NCBI GenBank assembly: GCA_030762935.1
Contig: CM060883.1
Coordinates: 35,425,501 to 35,489,500 of the forward strand
DNA: 64,000 bases
Reading direction: 5' to 3'
Source: Hymenopus coronatus
Taxonomy: Eukaryota > Arthropoda > Insecta > Mantodea > Hymenopodidae
Shown here: in pieces, positions 34,571-45,540 of the stretch
Layout: each line of letters opens with the position of its first letter
How positions within the stretch are numbered: position 1 is the first letter of the stretch
Notes under the pieces: generated by a model
Seen by the model: the letters and a program-made list of their open reading frames with translations, nothing else
Told to the model about the DNA's origin: nothing
Databases searched by the model: none
Made by a program: the position numbers and the translations under genes

Positions 34571-34589
34571 ATACAAGAGCTGAATACGT

Positions 34590-34995
34590 ACCTCAGACGG
34601 ACACAATGGACGAACACCATAGCCTACTTGGGGGTGAAGCTTGACAATGGCGTTACTTTTGGGGAGCACATCAGGGAACTGGCCTCCTTGTACCCGATGC
34701 TGATGTCCACGATGCAGGTTCCCCTAAGTTGCTCCTTTTGAGGCCTCTCATAGTCCCCTTGTTAATCTACTACGCCTGTAGGATCTGGGGCAAGGCTGCT
34801 GTTGTTTCAGCGGGTACAGAATAGTCTACCATACCAGGAGGACGAGATTAGGCGTCGGGCAACAAAATTCAACGAAGAGTTGCCATTCCATCGGAGCGCC
34901 CTCGTTAGGTCTCTTGGGGATTACAATCCCATAAACCGCCGTTTCAGGCGATACCGGCTTTCCCGCATGGCTTACGGGCATCCCCGGTAACGAAG
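34590..34995 (+). pseudogene. Jockey-type reverse transcriptase C-terminal fragment
   Basis: Frames give TIAYLGVKLDNGVTFGEHIR, LRPLIVPLLIYYACRIWG and, at 34802-34990, EELPFHRSALVRSLGDYNP. This is the typical end of jockey ORF2 (YLGVxLD, then YACPxWG, then the LVRxLGDY block). Frameshifts separate the pieces and the catalytic part is missing. It is GC-richer than its surroundings. Confidence 0.75.
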
Positions 34996-36069
34996 GAGCA
35001 CCTCCAACAGCTGCTACGGCTAAGCTCCTTACAATCAATCCTTCAAGAGTTGCTTGTACATCAAAATTAAAACCCTAAAAAGCATACATTTTTGAAAATT
35101 ATCACACCAGCGGTGCACAAGGGCCGTTGCACCATAATTGGCAACCGTTGAGGAGCAATACTTGCCTCTTCCTGTCACTCAACAACCCCATCTCTCACCC
35201 GCCATCCTGCAAACCCCACAATCCCGTCAGTAGGTGGTTAACTTCTCTCCGAGAACAGGGACACGTCTATCACACCTCGGACTGCCCTCAGCCTGCCAAC
35301 TGCTCTGGTCTGGTCAACCTTTGTCATTCCTTATTTGTCAGTCTTCACGTGATCATTGCTCGGCACAAGGGTAGCGTCCTATGGTAACGCGAGCTGTGGA
35401 ATGCAATCTTAATTTATCTGCGCCATCCTACAGTGTTAATAATTGTTGTATCCAGTGATATTGAAGAATATACAAGAACATCTTACCAGTGTATTATTTA
35501 CAAGTATTATATTACCTGTAATGCATTATCTCCTTCGCGGCCACGACCCTGAGACGTAATAATAATACCTATTACAGTGAGTAATACTAAAAAGAATATC
35601 AATTAGCTCGCCACTGAAATAAATTTATCATACTGTATTTTGTACATTGAAATACAACTTGTTTGTATATGGACTTATATACACAAATCACGATACGGTA
35701 GTGCTTCTTTTGAGAATAAATAAGGGTATGTTAGTTTTGTATGGTCTATTCGTAGTGTTAGAAGTTTAAGTTGATATTTTCTGTGGAATTTGCTGCAGAG
35801 AGCCCTCTGGATTTGTTGACTATTTCATGTGGGTTGCTGGAAGACATCGGTCATTCTAATGACTTATCCATGTTGTTTTGAATTTGGTGCCTATGATGGA
35901 CGCAAGGCCTCAATGAGGGGGTAGGCATGTGACAGAAACTAAATCTTTGTGTGATAGTTTTGGCTTTCTTATCAGCTTCCTCATACCACTTACACCCCTT
36001 TGAGAGGGTATACATATGGAGATAATTTCGTTACCCTGGTTTTCAAATTACGGTGTAGTATTTGTAAGT
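34996..36069. other. Unassigned stretch
   Basis: No gene recognised. The C-rich part at 35150-35380 has an open plus-strand frame without recognisable domains. Confidence 0.35.
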
Positions 36070-36350
36070 CTTGACCGTCTCCTTAGAGCGGTAGAAGCGC
36101 AAGTGAACGTGGGTTCGATTCCCGGTATCGACATGGGGATTTTTTCCTCGCTGGGAGACCTGGTCCGGGGTGCACTCAGCCCCCTGAGGTCCAATTGAGG
36201 AGAAGTAGTGGCTCCAGGTCATCAGGACCGCGTTTACCGCCCGAGGGGGTTCCAGGCACTAACCCCGTCTCGCACATGGACCGAGATGGGTGACGCAGCG
36301 GCCGGGCGGTAGGCAAAGGTTCCTTGTGAGTTGTCGTGCCATGGAGTTAT
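36070..36350 (+). mobile_element. tRNA-derived SINE, family 6, GC-rich
   Basis: GAGCGGTAGAAGCGCAAG and GTGGGTTCGATTCCCGG (box B) form the head. The body (GGGGTGCACTCAGCCCCCTG, CCGAGATGGGTGACGCAGCG) is much GC-richer than the neighbourhood. It ends near GTCGTGCCATGGAG. Confidence 0.72.
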
Positions 36351-36835
36351 TATTATCTATAAGCCTTGAAGCAAGTTTTCTATAGTCCCTGGGTATTATA
36401 TATTGCCTTGGTGGAATCAGAAAGGATAATTATGTAGCAGGGCATGTCATATTGCATCAAGTTCACAGAAAAATGCTTATACATCGTTAGGAAGAATTTA
36501 TTGCCAACTTAATACACGGCTCATTACATGAGCAGGTTTGTTTGGACACAACTGTACATTGCACGAGACAGGAAATGGTGCATATAGGTAGTCTATATAT
36601 TTCCATTTTAACAGCAATCACATTGTTACGTATATCCGTTTCGCATCACGTAACTTCGCTGCTTTAAATGTTAATTTCACAGCCCACTGACTTTCTCTCT
36701 CTTCAGTAGCAGACGGTTCCATTTTATAATAAAATTCTAACTAATTCTAACAATTTCACGTTTAGTTACTGTTAACCCTTTAATAACTGCTGCACCATGT
36801 TTTATGTAACGGTTTTAAATTTTAAGAGCTTTTGT
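36351..36835. other. Unassigned AT-rich stretch
   Basis: Nothing recognised. Confidence 0.35.
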
Positions 36836-36918
36836 GTACTTCTCTAGAGCGTATAATAGATATGAGAAACATTGCAGTCCACACAAAACTTCGATGTCGA
36901 AATTTCACCTGAAACACG

Positions 36919-38175
36919 ATGGCCACTCAACAATTCCTTAGAAAAAGACAGAAAATCAATTTATTTTTGGTAGATTTTTTATTTTGTTTTTCAACATAAT
37001 CTTCTTTTACCTCGATACACCTTTCCCACCGTTTCTTTGTTTTAAATCCTCCAAAAAGTAGGATTTCGGAAGGTCCTCAAAATTTACATCTATTTGGGAG
37101 ATAACCTCTTCGTAGTTTTCCGCCGAGACACTTTTTCAATTTTGGAAACAGAATAAGTCTCTGTAGCCCAAATCTGGTGAATACGTGGCTTCTGTAGTAA
37201 CTATAAACTTAATTTTACAATTTTCGCCATCGAAACTACACAGGTGTGCACCCTTGCATTGTCTTAATGGAAAAGAATTTTCTTTACCAGATGAGGGCGC
37301 TTTTTCTTGATTTCTCCGTTCAACTAGTGCAATAACGATGCATAATACACTCGGTTTTTCGTTCTTTCTTTCTGCAAGTAATGTAGATGATTCCGCGTGC
37401 ATCCCATAAAACCGAAGCCACCACTTTGTCTGCAGATTTCACCAACTTTGCCCTCTTCGGAGCCGGCTCGCTTTTAAAAACCCACTGTTTCGACTGTACT
37501 TTCGTCTCTGGAGTGTAGTAGTGTATCCATGTTTCATCCACTGTTATGTATCGGCGCAAAAACTAATCAGGATTGCGACGGAAAAATGCCAAAGCAGCTT
37601 CCGAATCGATCACACGATTGAGTTTATTCTCTATTGTGAGCAAACACAGCACCCTTCTTGCCGAGACCTTTGTCATGTTTAATTTGTGGTGCAAAATTGA
37701 GAACGCTGTACCTATGTGATATACCTCTGCTATTTCGCGACCTTTGATTCGTCGATCACTCGAAATCTAATCCTGGATTTTGTCAATTTCAGAGGAAGTC
37801 ACCTCTACTGCAGATCCGGAACGATGTTCAACATTCGTGGATGTACGGTCACGGTTAAATTCATTTATCCAATTGTAAATTGTCGTAGATTCAGGAGCAG
37901 ATGTGCCATGAAGTTCATTCAACTGGGTTTTTATCTCTTTCGGTGTTAAGGCTTTAATATAGAAGTGTTAATAACCGCACGAAACTCGTCCCCTCCATCT
38001 TTCTAAAGAAACACAGGATTGTTGATTCAATCGCCTATGGCAACGAAACCATGTGATGGATATAGCTGCAACTTTAACTGTCATTTAGTTAGACAACGGT
38101 TACTAAATGCCAACTTTTTTCGGGGTTACAAGTGTTATTTCTTGGATTTCCTAAGCACTTATTGAACGCCTCTAG
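36919..38175 (-). mobile_element. Mariner B, full length but decayed
   Basis: About 1.25 kb. Ends are GGCCACTCAACAATTCCTTA at the left and, on the minus strand, GGCGTTCAATAAGTGCTTAG at the right. It contains a transposase relic and lies inside an HTR. The 5' end piece at 41313 is the same family. Confidence 0.85.
37130..38005 (-). pseudogene. Mariner transposase pseudogene (second family)
   Basis: Minus-strand blocks in order: LTPKEIKTQLNELHG (HTH region), VEHRSGSAVEVTSSEIDKIQ, ITVDETWIHYYTPETKVQSK (first Asp) in an open frame 37559-37320, VVASVLWDARGIIYI, then DNARVHTC (second Asp) and YSPDL. A TAA precedes DNA at 37266-37264, and further stops and frameshifts disable it. The third catalytic Asp region is badly decayed. 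Confidence 0.88.
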
Positions 38176-38588
38176 TATATATATATATTAAGAAGTCCCC
38201 TGAAATCATAAACGACATTCAGAAAAAAGACTAGTTTTTGCACCTGTGTGTGGTGTCAGGGAAGAGCATAATTGAAAAATAAAAGTTGAGTTAAATGCCA
38301 AACTTAGTATTTAAGATCAATATCTTCCAAGGATTCCACTTGAAGATTATGACAATTATTATTAATATAAATAACAACAGTAATAATTCCTCCACACCAA
38401 ATTACATATTACGAGGAATATTTTATGAAAATATTGATTTTCTAGAAATGGCTATCGATTTTGATTAAAATCACGTATTAAAGATATTTACATAGTAAAT
38501 AAGAGGTGTATTTTGAAGTTTTTGGGAATACCCTATAAGAAATTATTTTGGAAAGAATTTTTGTATAATTTTATACAGTTGGCAGGCG

Positions 38589-39349
38589 TTAAACCAGGTT
38601 ATTCCAACTCAGCTCGTCTGAGCGAGCGTATACGCGAGTACTCAGCCTCAAAACTCGAAAACATTACATATAAATTAAGGCAAAAAGATGACAGTTTACA
38701 TATTTACGTCCAAATAAAACCATCAGATCTTCCTGTTGGACCTTTTAAGTAAAACATAGATAATCTTATGCCACAAAATTATGCAGTATGTATGTGTATG
38801 GACGTTTCATACATTTCATTAAATGTGACTGATAAGAAGGGAACTCAGAGAACGAATACGTTCAGAACGAAGCAAGGTGGCTTATCTTTCCTTGGACCCC
38901 GAGAATGAAGAAAAAAACATCTGGAAGTGTGATTACCCGCATGAGAAACTTTGGAATAGAATGCTCAAAGTAATAATAGATGACAAATAAAAATTTGCTT
39001 ATACTAATAAAGTGTATGATTTACTATACCTTGAAATAATCAGTGTCAAGAAATGTCTACAGGGAACATGCACGGAATTTGCATTCTAAAGACTAACTTA
39101 TATCACGACTCTGGGCTTCACAAGTAAGTTTCACAACCACCTTTTGTTTTAAGGAGCATGGGTGAAAGTTTGTGACAATACTAGCCAGTTTCGGCCAGTT
39201 AGAACGTTTGCTAAAACCAAATTATTTACTCTAGTGATTGATTTTGAGGTTATGTTGTGTTTAGAGTTTACGTAATGAAATGTAGAAGCGCAGAAATAAT
39301 TAAATACCTGGAATGCTCACCAGTCTTTAATGACTTAGCTTTACAAAAC
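38589..39349. other. Unassigned stretch
   Basis: Follows the broken HTR. The open frame at 38513-38752 starts in HTR sequence and is not a gene by any visible domain. Confidence 0.35.
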
Positions 39350-40039
39350 TCTGATGTTTTCCATTCACATGACTTTCTCTACTTATCTGCAACAAAGTAT
39401 TATTAAAAAGTTTATTCTTTTATTTACTTAATGCTAATCCAGAAACATTGGGAGTAAAAGACCTATTGCTTGCTTCCGCGTAAGTAGAAGGGAAATAAGA
39501 GAATGCACTAGGCTAGATCGATAATCAAATCTTTAAAAAGCTGGTTGCTATTGATTGAAGTACCTTTGTCTGTATGGACAAGAGTTGACAGAGTATAAGT
39601 ATTTTAAAGCTGAAACTATAACAAGGAATATCTCAAAAACGGTGAACTCCACAAAAATAATTTATATAACATAAATTGTGTGTTTTAGCGAGCTCTACAT
39701 TTTAGGTATGGTAAGTTTTCGTCTCTCTCTTACGGTTTACTAGTTATGCAAACTTCCGCAAAATTCATCCAGAATAAACATATTTTCAGAGGCTATTCCC
39801 AGGAAGTTGAAAATATATATTTTATTTGTCACAAAAATATCTTAAATATAAGAGGTTTTAATCAAAATCGTCGGAGCCAGTTTTCAGAAAATCAAAAATT
39901 TCGAAATGTTTTCCATGTAAAGGTAGTTGGGGGTGGGGGGATTTCTTGAAAATCTTCGTGTCATATCCGCATTTATGAGCTATGCCATCCACAGACGCAC
40001 GCACGCTCACACACATACTCACCGACCTTTTCCCGAAAA

Positions 40040-40204
40040 TCTGATGTGTTCCATTCACATGACTTTCTCTACATCTCTGCAACAAATTGTTGTTAAAAAG
40101 CTAATGCTTCCATTTACTTCATGCTAATCGAGAATAATAAGCATAAATTGTCTTAATACTTGCTTCCTTGTAAGTAGAAACAAAATAAAGGAGTACCACA
40201 GACA

Positions 40205-40237
<33 letters not shown>

Positions 40238-40382
40238 AGGGACCTTTTTCCAAAAATGCTTTTTCTGGATTCAGAGGGACCCAAAACATGTATTTCCGGT
40301 AAAATCTCGGAATCGAAGTTTTGGGAGGTTTACAATACCTTCGCTATAAAATATGTACATAGTACGTATAGAAAAAGTAAAA
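40040..40382 (+). repeat. Short internally deleted HTR, nested
   Basis: Only ~343 bases: a 5' part to AAAGGAGTACCACAG joined to the CA tract (ACACTCACACACAC) and an intact 3' end GTATAGAAAAAGTAAAA. About 520 bases of the middle are absent. Confidence 0.9.
40207..40236. repeat. (CA)n in the short HTR
   Basis: About 14 CA units at the deletion junction. Confidence 0.9.
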
Positions 40383-40514
40383 TTGGATTTAGGGGGACCA
40401 AAAACATGTATTTCCGGTGAAATCTCGGTATTGAATTTTCGGGTGCAATACAATATTTTCTCTATACACTGTGTACATATTGTAGTGAAAGTAAAAAGCA
40501 TTTTTAAAAAAAAA

Positions 40515-40897
40515 TCTGATGTGTTACACTCACATGACTTTCTCTAGTTAATTTACAAACAAACTGCTTACGAAAGATAATCTTTCTCTAAACACTATGC
40601 TAGTTGCGTTAAACATTAGCAGAATTGTTAACTTAGTTCCTTATAAGCAGAATACACTAGGCTAAAATGATAGTCAAATGTTTTAAAAGCTGTCGTTATG
40701 CGATTGTCCATGCAAATAGCTTCTTTGCTTGACCAGGACCTATGGTACTTCCTTATTTCGCTTCTATTTACAAGAAAGGAAGCAACTCGAATATGTCTGC
40801 TAATGTTTTCTCGATTAGCATGAAGTAAAAAGAAGCATAATCAATAATTCGTTACAGAGATGCAGAGAAAGTCATGTGAATGGAACACATCAGATTT
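40515..40897. repeat. Double-5'-end HTR palindrome
   Basis: 40515-40736 is a plus-strand subfamily-B 5' part (TCTGATGTGTTACACTC to TTGCTTGACCAGGA). It joins at once to a minus-strand subfamily-A 5' part, 40737-40897 (CCTATGGTACTTCC to GGAACACATCAGA). Both outer edges are therefore 5' ends and no 3' hairpin is present. Confidence 0.88.
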
Positions 40898-41312
40898 TTT
40901 TTCCAATAAATACGTAATATTGAACTAATACGAGGGTTTATGCTGATAACAGGAGGCATATACTTTCAAATTTTCCTGCCCGCAGCTATGTTTGTTCCAA
41001 TTTCCTCACTCCAGTTTCCTTTGATTTGTCATTTTGATCGGCTAATTAGGTATGCGCAGCATTTAAAAACGTAAAAAGGTGTTTAATTAGCATTCCCACC
41101 CATTTATTTGCCGTTTCATATTAATTGGCGACGCTGATGGGGATAATTTTTCATTTGAAAAGAGTTCTGTTCTAAAAAGGTCAGTCGAATTTCTAAAAAT
41201 ATTCTTTTTTAACAAGCTAATAACCATACAAATATAACGATTCCTTATCCAACGTTTACTGTCCGTAAACAAGTTTAAGCAGGTAAATTCATAAAATTCT
41301 AAAGATAAATAG
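40898..41312. other. Unassigned stretch
   Basis: Nothing recognised. Confidence 0.35.
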
Positions 41313-41525
41313 GCCGTTCGATAAGTCCTTAGAAAGGCCAGAAAATTGCTCTTGTATCGAAAATGTTTGTATTTAGTAACCGTCGTCTTTTATTAGATGA
41401 CAAAGTTTCAGCTATATCCAACACGTGGTTTCGTTGCCGTAGGCGATTGAATCAACAATCTTGTGGTTAATTAGAAAGATGGAGAAAAATTAATTTCGTG
41501 CAGGTATTTAACTCTTCTATTTAAA
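41313..41525 (+). mobile_element. Mariner B 5' end fragment
   Basis: GGCCGTTCGATAAGTCCTTA is the inverted repeat. It then follows the mariner B 5' region (TTTAGTAACCGTCGTC, GGCGATTGAATCAACAATC, AGAAAGATGGAG) and stops soon after the start codon area. Confidence 0.85.
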
Positions 41526-41534
41526 AGGTCATTT

Positions 41535-42172
41535 AGATGTCTTGTAAATAGCTTTAAAATACGATATTTTAATGAAAATTGCGAGTGATTTTTGAGAAAA
41601 ATATCGACAATTTATCCATACAAAACGTTGATTGGGGCGGATTGTCTTGAAAACATTCGTTTCGCATCCTTCGGAGATTCGTAATCGGCTTATCCTCCCC
41701 GTATTTGTAGAACTAACACTTCCCTAGGACTTACAAGCCAATGTCTAGGGGTCATAAGCCTATCGGGGAGCCAACGGCACGAAACCACCCTGTTACAAAG
41801 GTCGGCCAGGCATAAACATGAAGTGGGTGCTATGAAATGTACGCGAAATTGAAGATTGGAAAGATTATGAGCAATTGGTGGAATGGGTGACGGGGGAAAC
41901 CGCACGACTCGGAGAAAACCCGACCAGACGCCGTTTCGTCCACCACGAACGCCATATGGGAGCGCTTGGGATCAAACTGGGCCGCCTGGATGGGAGGCAA
42001 GCGGTCTAACCACTCACCCACGGCGTCGCCTTCTTCGGATATACTAACTTTAAATACCATGCATACATTTTTTTTTCTCAGGTATCAAAACATATATTTC
42101 TGGTGAAATGTTGGTATCGAATACCTTCTATACATACAATTTATATATAGTACGTGCAGAGAAAGTGAAAAT
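41535..42172 (+). repeat. HTR 3' half, split by a SINE
   Basis: HTR pieces 41535-41688 (ATACGATATTTTAATG, TTTCGCATCCTTCGGAG) and 42036-42172 (ATACTAACTTTAAATACC to GTGCAGAGAAAGTGAAAA). Confidence 0.75.
41690..42035 (-). mobile_element. tRNA-derived SINE, family 2
   Basis: From the right: GTGGGTGAGTGGTTAGACC, box-B-like AGTTTGATCCCAAGCG, GTTCGTGGTGGACGAAACG, GGGTTTTCTCCGAGTCG. At the left it reaches TCATAGCACCCACTTCATG and CCCGATAGGCTTATGACC. The flanks CTTCGGAGAT and CTTCGGATAT look like a decayed duplication. Confidence 0.82.
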
Positions 42173-42349
42173 ATGAAATGTCACACATCCAAACTACAGC
42201 AATGACTGCATTTTTACTTTCTCTACACGTACTATGTACATAATGTATATAGAAGGTATTGCATTCCTCCAACATTTCGAGATTTCACCAGAAATACATG
42301 TTTTAGAGTTCAGTGTATCCAAAAAACAGCATTTGCATAAAAAGGTCCA

Positions 42350-42351
<2 letters not shown>

Positions 42352-42403
<52 letters not shown>
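42352..42403. repeat. (GT)n in an HTR
   Basis: About 25 GT units with one TTTG interruption, at the CA position of the element. Confidence 0.93.
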
Positions 42404-42405
<2 letters not shown>

Positions 42406-42546
42406 CACGATAACTCAAAAGCTACAAGTTGGTAAAATACCAAACATGGTATTTAAGGTTAGTATCTTCCAGGGATGCGTCACGAAGATTTTGAGAAAAA
42501 TCCCTCCACCGCAAACTACCCTTTACATGGAAAAAAATTTTAAAAA

Positions 42547-43418
42547 TCTGATGTGTTAATCTCACATGACTTTCTCTAGCCGTTCTACAAACTTCAAACA
42601 TAAGATTCTTCTTCTTTCTGCACCTTGTTAATTGAGGTATTCAGCACAATGTTCTTATTACTTAGTTCATTATAAGTAGGAAGAAAATAAGGGAATACAC
42701 TAGGCTAAATCGATGGTCAAATGTTTTAAAAGCTGTCGTTATGCGATTGTATTTTCTTGGCCAGGAGTAGAACAAAAGAAAAACGGACACTCCCGTCTGA
42801 GAAAAGTATAAGTACTTCACAACTGAAACTAATAACAATGAATACCTCGAAAACGGTAAGCTCCACGAAATAAATGTATATGACGTAAACTGCGTATTTT
42901 AACAAGGCCTACATTTGTAAGTTTTTGTCTATCTCTTACGGTTTATTAGTTATGCCAAATTAAGCAAAATTCATCAAGAATAAACAGGTCTTTAGAAGCT
43001 ATTCCCAGAAATTTCAAGATATACATTTTATTTGTCAGGTAAATATCTTTAATATACGATACTTTAATCAAAATCGTTATAGCCATTTTTAAGAAAATCA
43101 AAATTTTCGAAAAAAGATCCAAGTAAAGGGTAGTTTGGGGTGGGGGTACTTTTCTCAAAATCTTCGTGTCGCATCTCTGGAAGATACTAAACTTAAATAC
43201 CAAGTTTGGTATTTTAGCTACTTTTTGTTTTTGATGTTCACAGACACACGGACATACACACACACACATGGACCTTTTACTGGAAATGCTTTTTTTGGAT
43301 TCAGGGTGTCCTAAAACATGTATTTCCGGTGAAATCTCGACATCAAATTTTTGCGTGGAATGCAATACTTCTCTATCCCTACGTACATTGTATATACGGG
43401 GCTAGAGAAAGTAAAAAT
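42547..43418 (+). repeat. HTR copy, full length, subfamily B, nested
   Basis: It starts TCTGATGTGTTAATCTC and ends GGGGCTAGAGAAAGTAAAAA. B words AAAGCTGTCGTTATGCGATT and CTTGGCCAGGAGTAG are present. Confidence 0.92.
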
Positions 43419-43920
43419 TATGATTTTCTCTAAAATGTATATCTTGAATTTTCTGGGCAAGCCTCGAAGATCTCTTTATTCTGGATGAATTTTTCTGAGC
43501 TTTGAGTAACTGGTAAACCGTATGAGATACGGAAAAACTTACTGCACAAAAAATGTAGATCACGTAAAAACGCACAATTTATGTCATATGTTTCTTTTCG
43601 TGGAATTGAGCATTTCTGATATATTCCTTGCTATTTGTTCCAGATTCAAAATACTTTAACTTTTCTCACACGAAAGTCGTAAACTCCTGGCTGTGCATAG
43701 AAATGGATTTTAACCACAGGGCAATGTACTTTTAAAGTATTTGACTCTTGTTTTAGCCTAGTGTATTCCTTTATTTTCCTTCTACTTACTAGGAAGCAAG
43801 TAATTAAGGTACTTTCTGCTAATTCTATCTCGATTATCATAAAGTAGACAGAAAAAAAATTTTATAACAGTAATTTATTACAGCGACGTAGAGAAAGTCA
43901 TGTGAATGGAACACATTGGA

Positions 43921-44057
43921 TTTTTAAACTCGATAATGATTTTATGTGTCACTGTTGACATCAAAATCCGGCTCCTGCTCATTGCACGCGTTAGTCAAAA
44001 ATGGAAATAAATTTACTACTTCCACTATTACACATGAATAGTAGGAGTAGTAATTTC
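43921..44057. other. Short unassigned spacer
   Basis: Nothing recognised. Confidence 0.35.
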
Positions 44058-44618
44058 ATTACTTTCTCTATACGTACTATGTACATAGTGTATAGAGAAG
44101 GTATTGCATTGCACCCAAAATTTTGTACCGAGATTTCACCGGAAATATATGTTTTGAGACCCCCTGAATCCAAAAAAAAAAAAAAACACTTTTAGAAACA
44201 TTTCCGCGTGTGTGTGTCTGTCTGTGTGTATGTCTGTGTCCGTAAACAGCATATCTCAAAAAAGAAAAGACCGTTAAAAACCACACTTGGTATTTAAGTT
44301 TGGTATCTTCCAAGGATGCTACACGAAGATTTTCAAGAAAATCCCCTACCCCAAACTACCCTTTACGTGGAACTATTTTCGAAAATTTTGATTTTCTAAA
44401 AAATGGCTCTAACTATTTTGATTAAACGCCCGTATGTTACTGACATTTACATACCAAATAAAATTATTATCTTGAATTTTCTGGGAATAGCCTCTGAAGA
44501 CCTCTTTATTCTGGATGAATTTTGCCGAATTTTGCTTAACTGCTAAGCTTACTACACAGAAGATGTAGAGCATGTTAAAACACACAATTTATGTTATATA
44601 ATAGAACACATAGATGTT
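44058..44618 (-). repeat. HTR copy, 5' half largely deleted
   Basis: Perfect hairpin at the left and GT/CTGT tract at about 44208-44240. After CACAATTTATGTTATATA the next ~280 bases are missing and it ends AGAACACATAGATG. Confidence 0.83.
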
Positions 44619-44765
44619 TTACTTTCTCTACACGCACAATTTACATAGTGTATACAGAAGGTAATGCACTCCACCAAAAAATTCTATACCGAGATTTCAC
44701 CGTAAATATATGTTTTAGGGTCACCTGTATCCAAAAAAAGTATTTTCACAAAAAGGTCCGTGTGT

Positions 44766-44824
<59 letters not shown>

Positions 44825-45540
44825 GTTCCATGTGTCCGTGTGTCTGTGAACACGATAACTCAAAAACGAAAAGTCGGTAAAATACCACACTTGGTATTTA
44901 AGTTTAGTGTCTTCCGGGGATGCGACACGAAGATTTTGGGAAAAATCCCCCACTTCAAACTACTTTTTTCATGGAACTTTTTTCGAAAATTTTGATGTTC
45001 TAAAAAATGGCTGACGATTTTGATTAAAATATCGTATATTAAAGATATTTACCTGACAAATAAAATGTATACTTTGAATTTTCTGGGAATAACCTCTGAA
45101 AACTACTTTATTCTGAGTGAATTTTATGGAATTTTGCATAAGTGCTAAACCGTAAGAGAGAGACAAAAACTTACCGCACAAAAAGTGTAGAGCACATTAA
45201 AATACACAATTTATGTTGCATACATTTTTTCGTGGAGTTGATTGTTTTTGAGATATTCCTTGTTTTTGGTTTAAGCTATAAAAACTTATTTTTTTCTCAT
45301 GCAAGATTTTGTAAACTCGTGTCCATACAAACAAAGGAACTTCAGTCACATAGGAACCAGCTTTTGACTATCACTTTAACCGATGGTACTCCCTTATTTC
45401 GCTTCTACTTACAAGGAAGCAAGAAATAAGACTGTTTCTGCTAATTTTTTCTGATTAGTATGAAGTAAATAGAAGGATAAGCTTTTTAAGAATAATTTGT
45501 TGCAGAGATGTAGAGAAAGTCATGTGAATGGTACACATCA
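44619..45540 (-). repeat. HTR copy, full length
   Basis: The hairpin is at the left and GTACACATCAGATTTTT at the right. It is longer than average because of the long GT tract. Confidence 0.92.
44759..44822. repeat. (GT)n in an HTR
   Basis: About 30 GT units with one TATG near the left. Confidence 0.94.

Larger units (their letters stand above)
36836..38588 (-). repeat. HTR copy, divergent, split by mariner B
   Basis: The left part, 36836-36918, holds a decayed hairpin and ATTTCACCTGAAACACG. The right part from about 38190 continues CCCCTGAAATCATAAACGAC, AGTATTTAAGATCAATATC and GATTTTGATTAAAATCACG, stopping at about 38588. Confidence 0.75.
39350..40496 (+). repeat. HTR copy split by a short HTR
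   Basis: The left part runs to CCTTTTCCCGAAAA at 40039. The right part resumes at 40383 with TTGGATTTAGGGGGACC and ends in a decayed hairpin and GTGAAAGTAAAAA. Part of the region before the CA tract is also missing (at about 39968). Confidence 0.87.
42209..43920 (-). repeat. HTR copy split by an opposite HTR
   Basis: The left part, 42209-42546, holds the hairpin and a long GT tract and ends CATGGAAAAAAATTTT. The right part from 43419 resumes TTATGATTTTCTC and runs to GGAACACATTGGATTTTT. Confidence 0.88.

Noticed and set aside
36919..38175. Functional transposase gene
   Set aside because: Multiple stops, including one before the catalytic Asp, and frameshifts.
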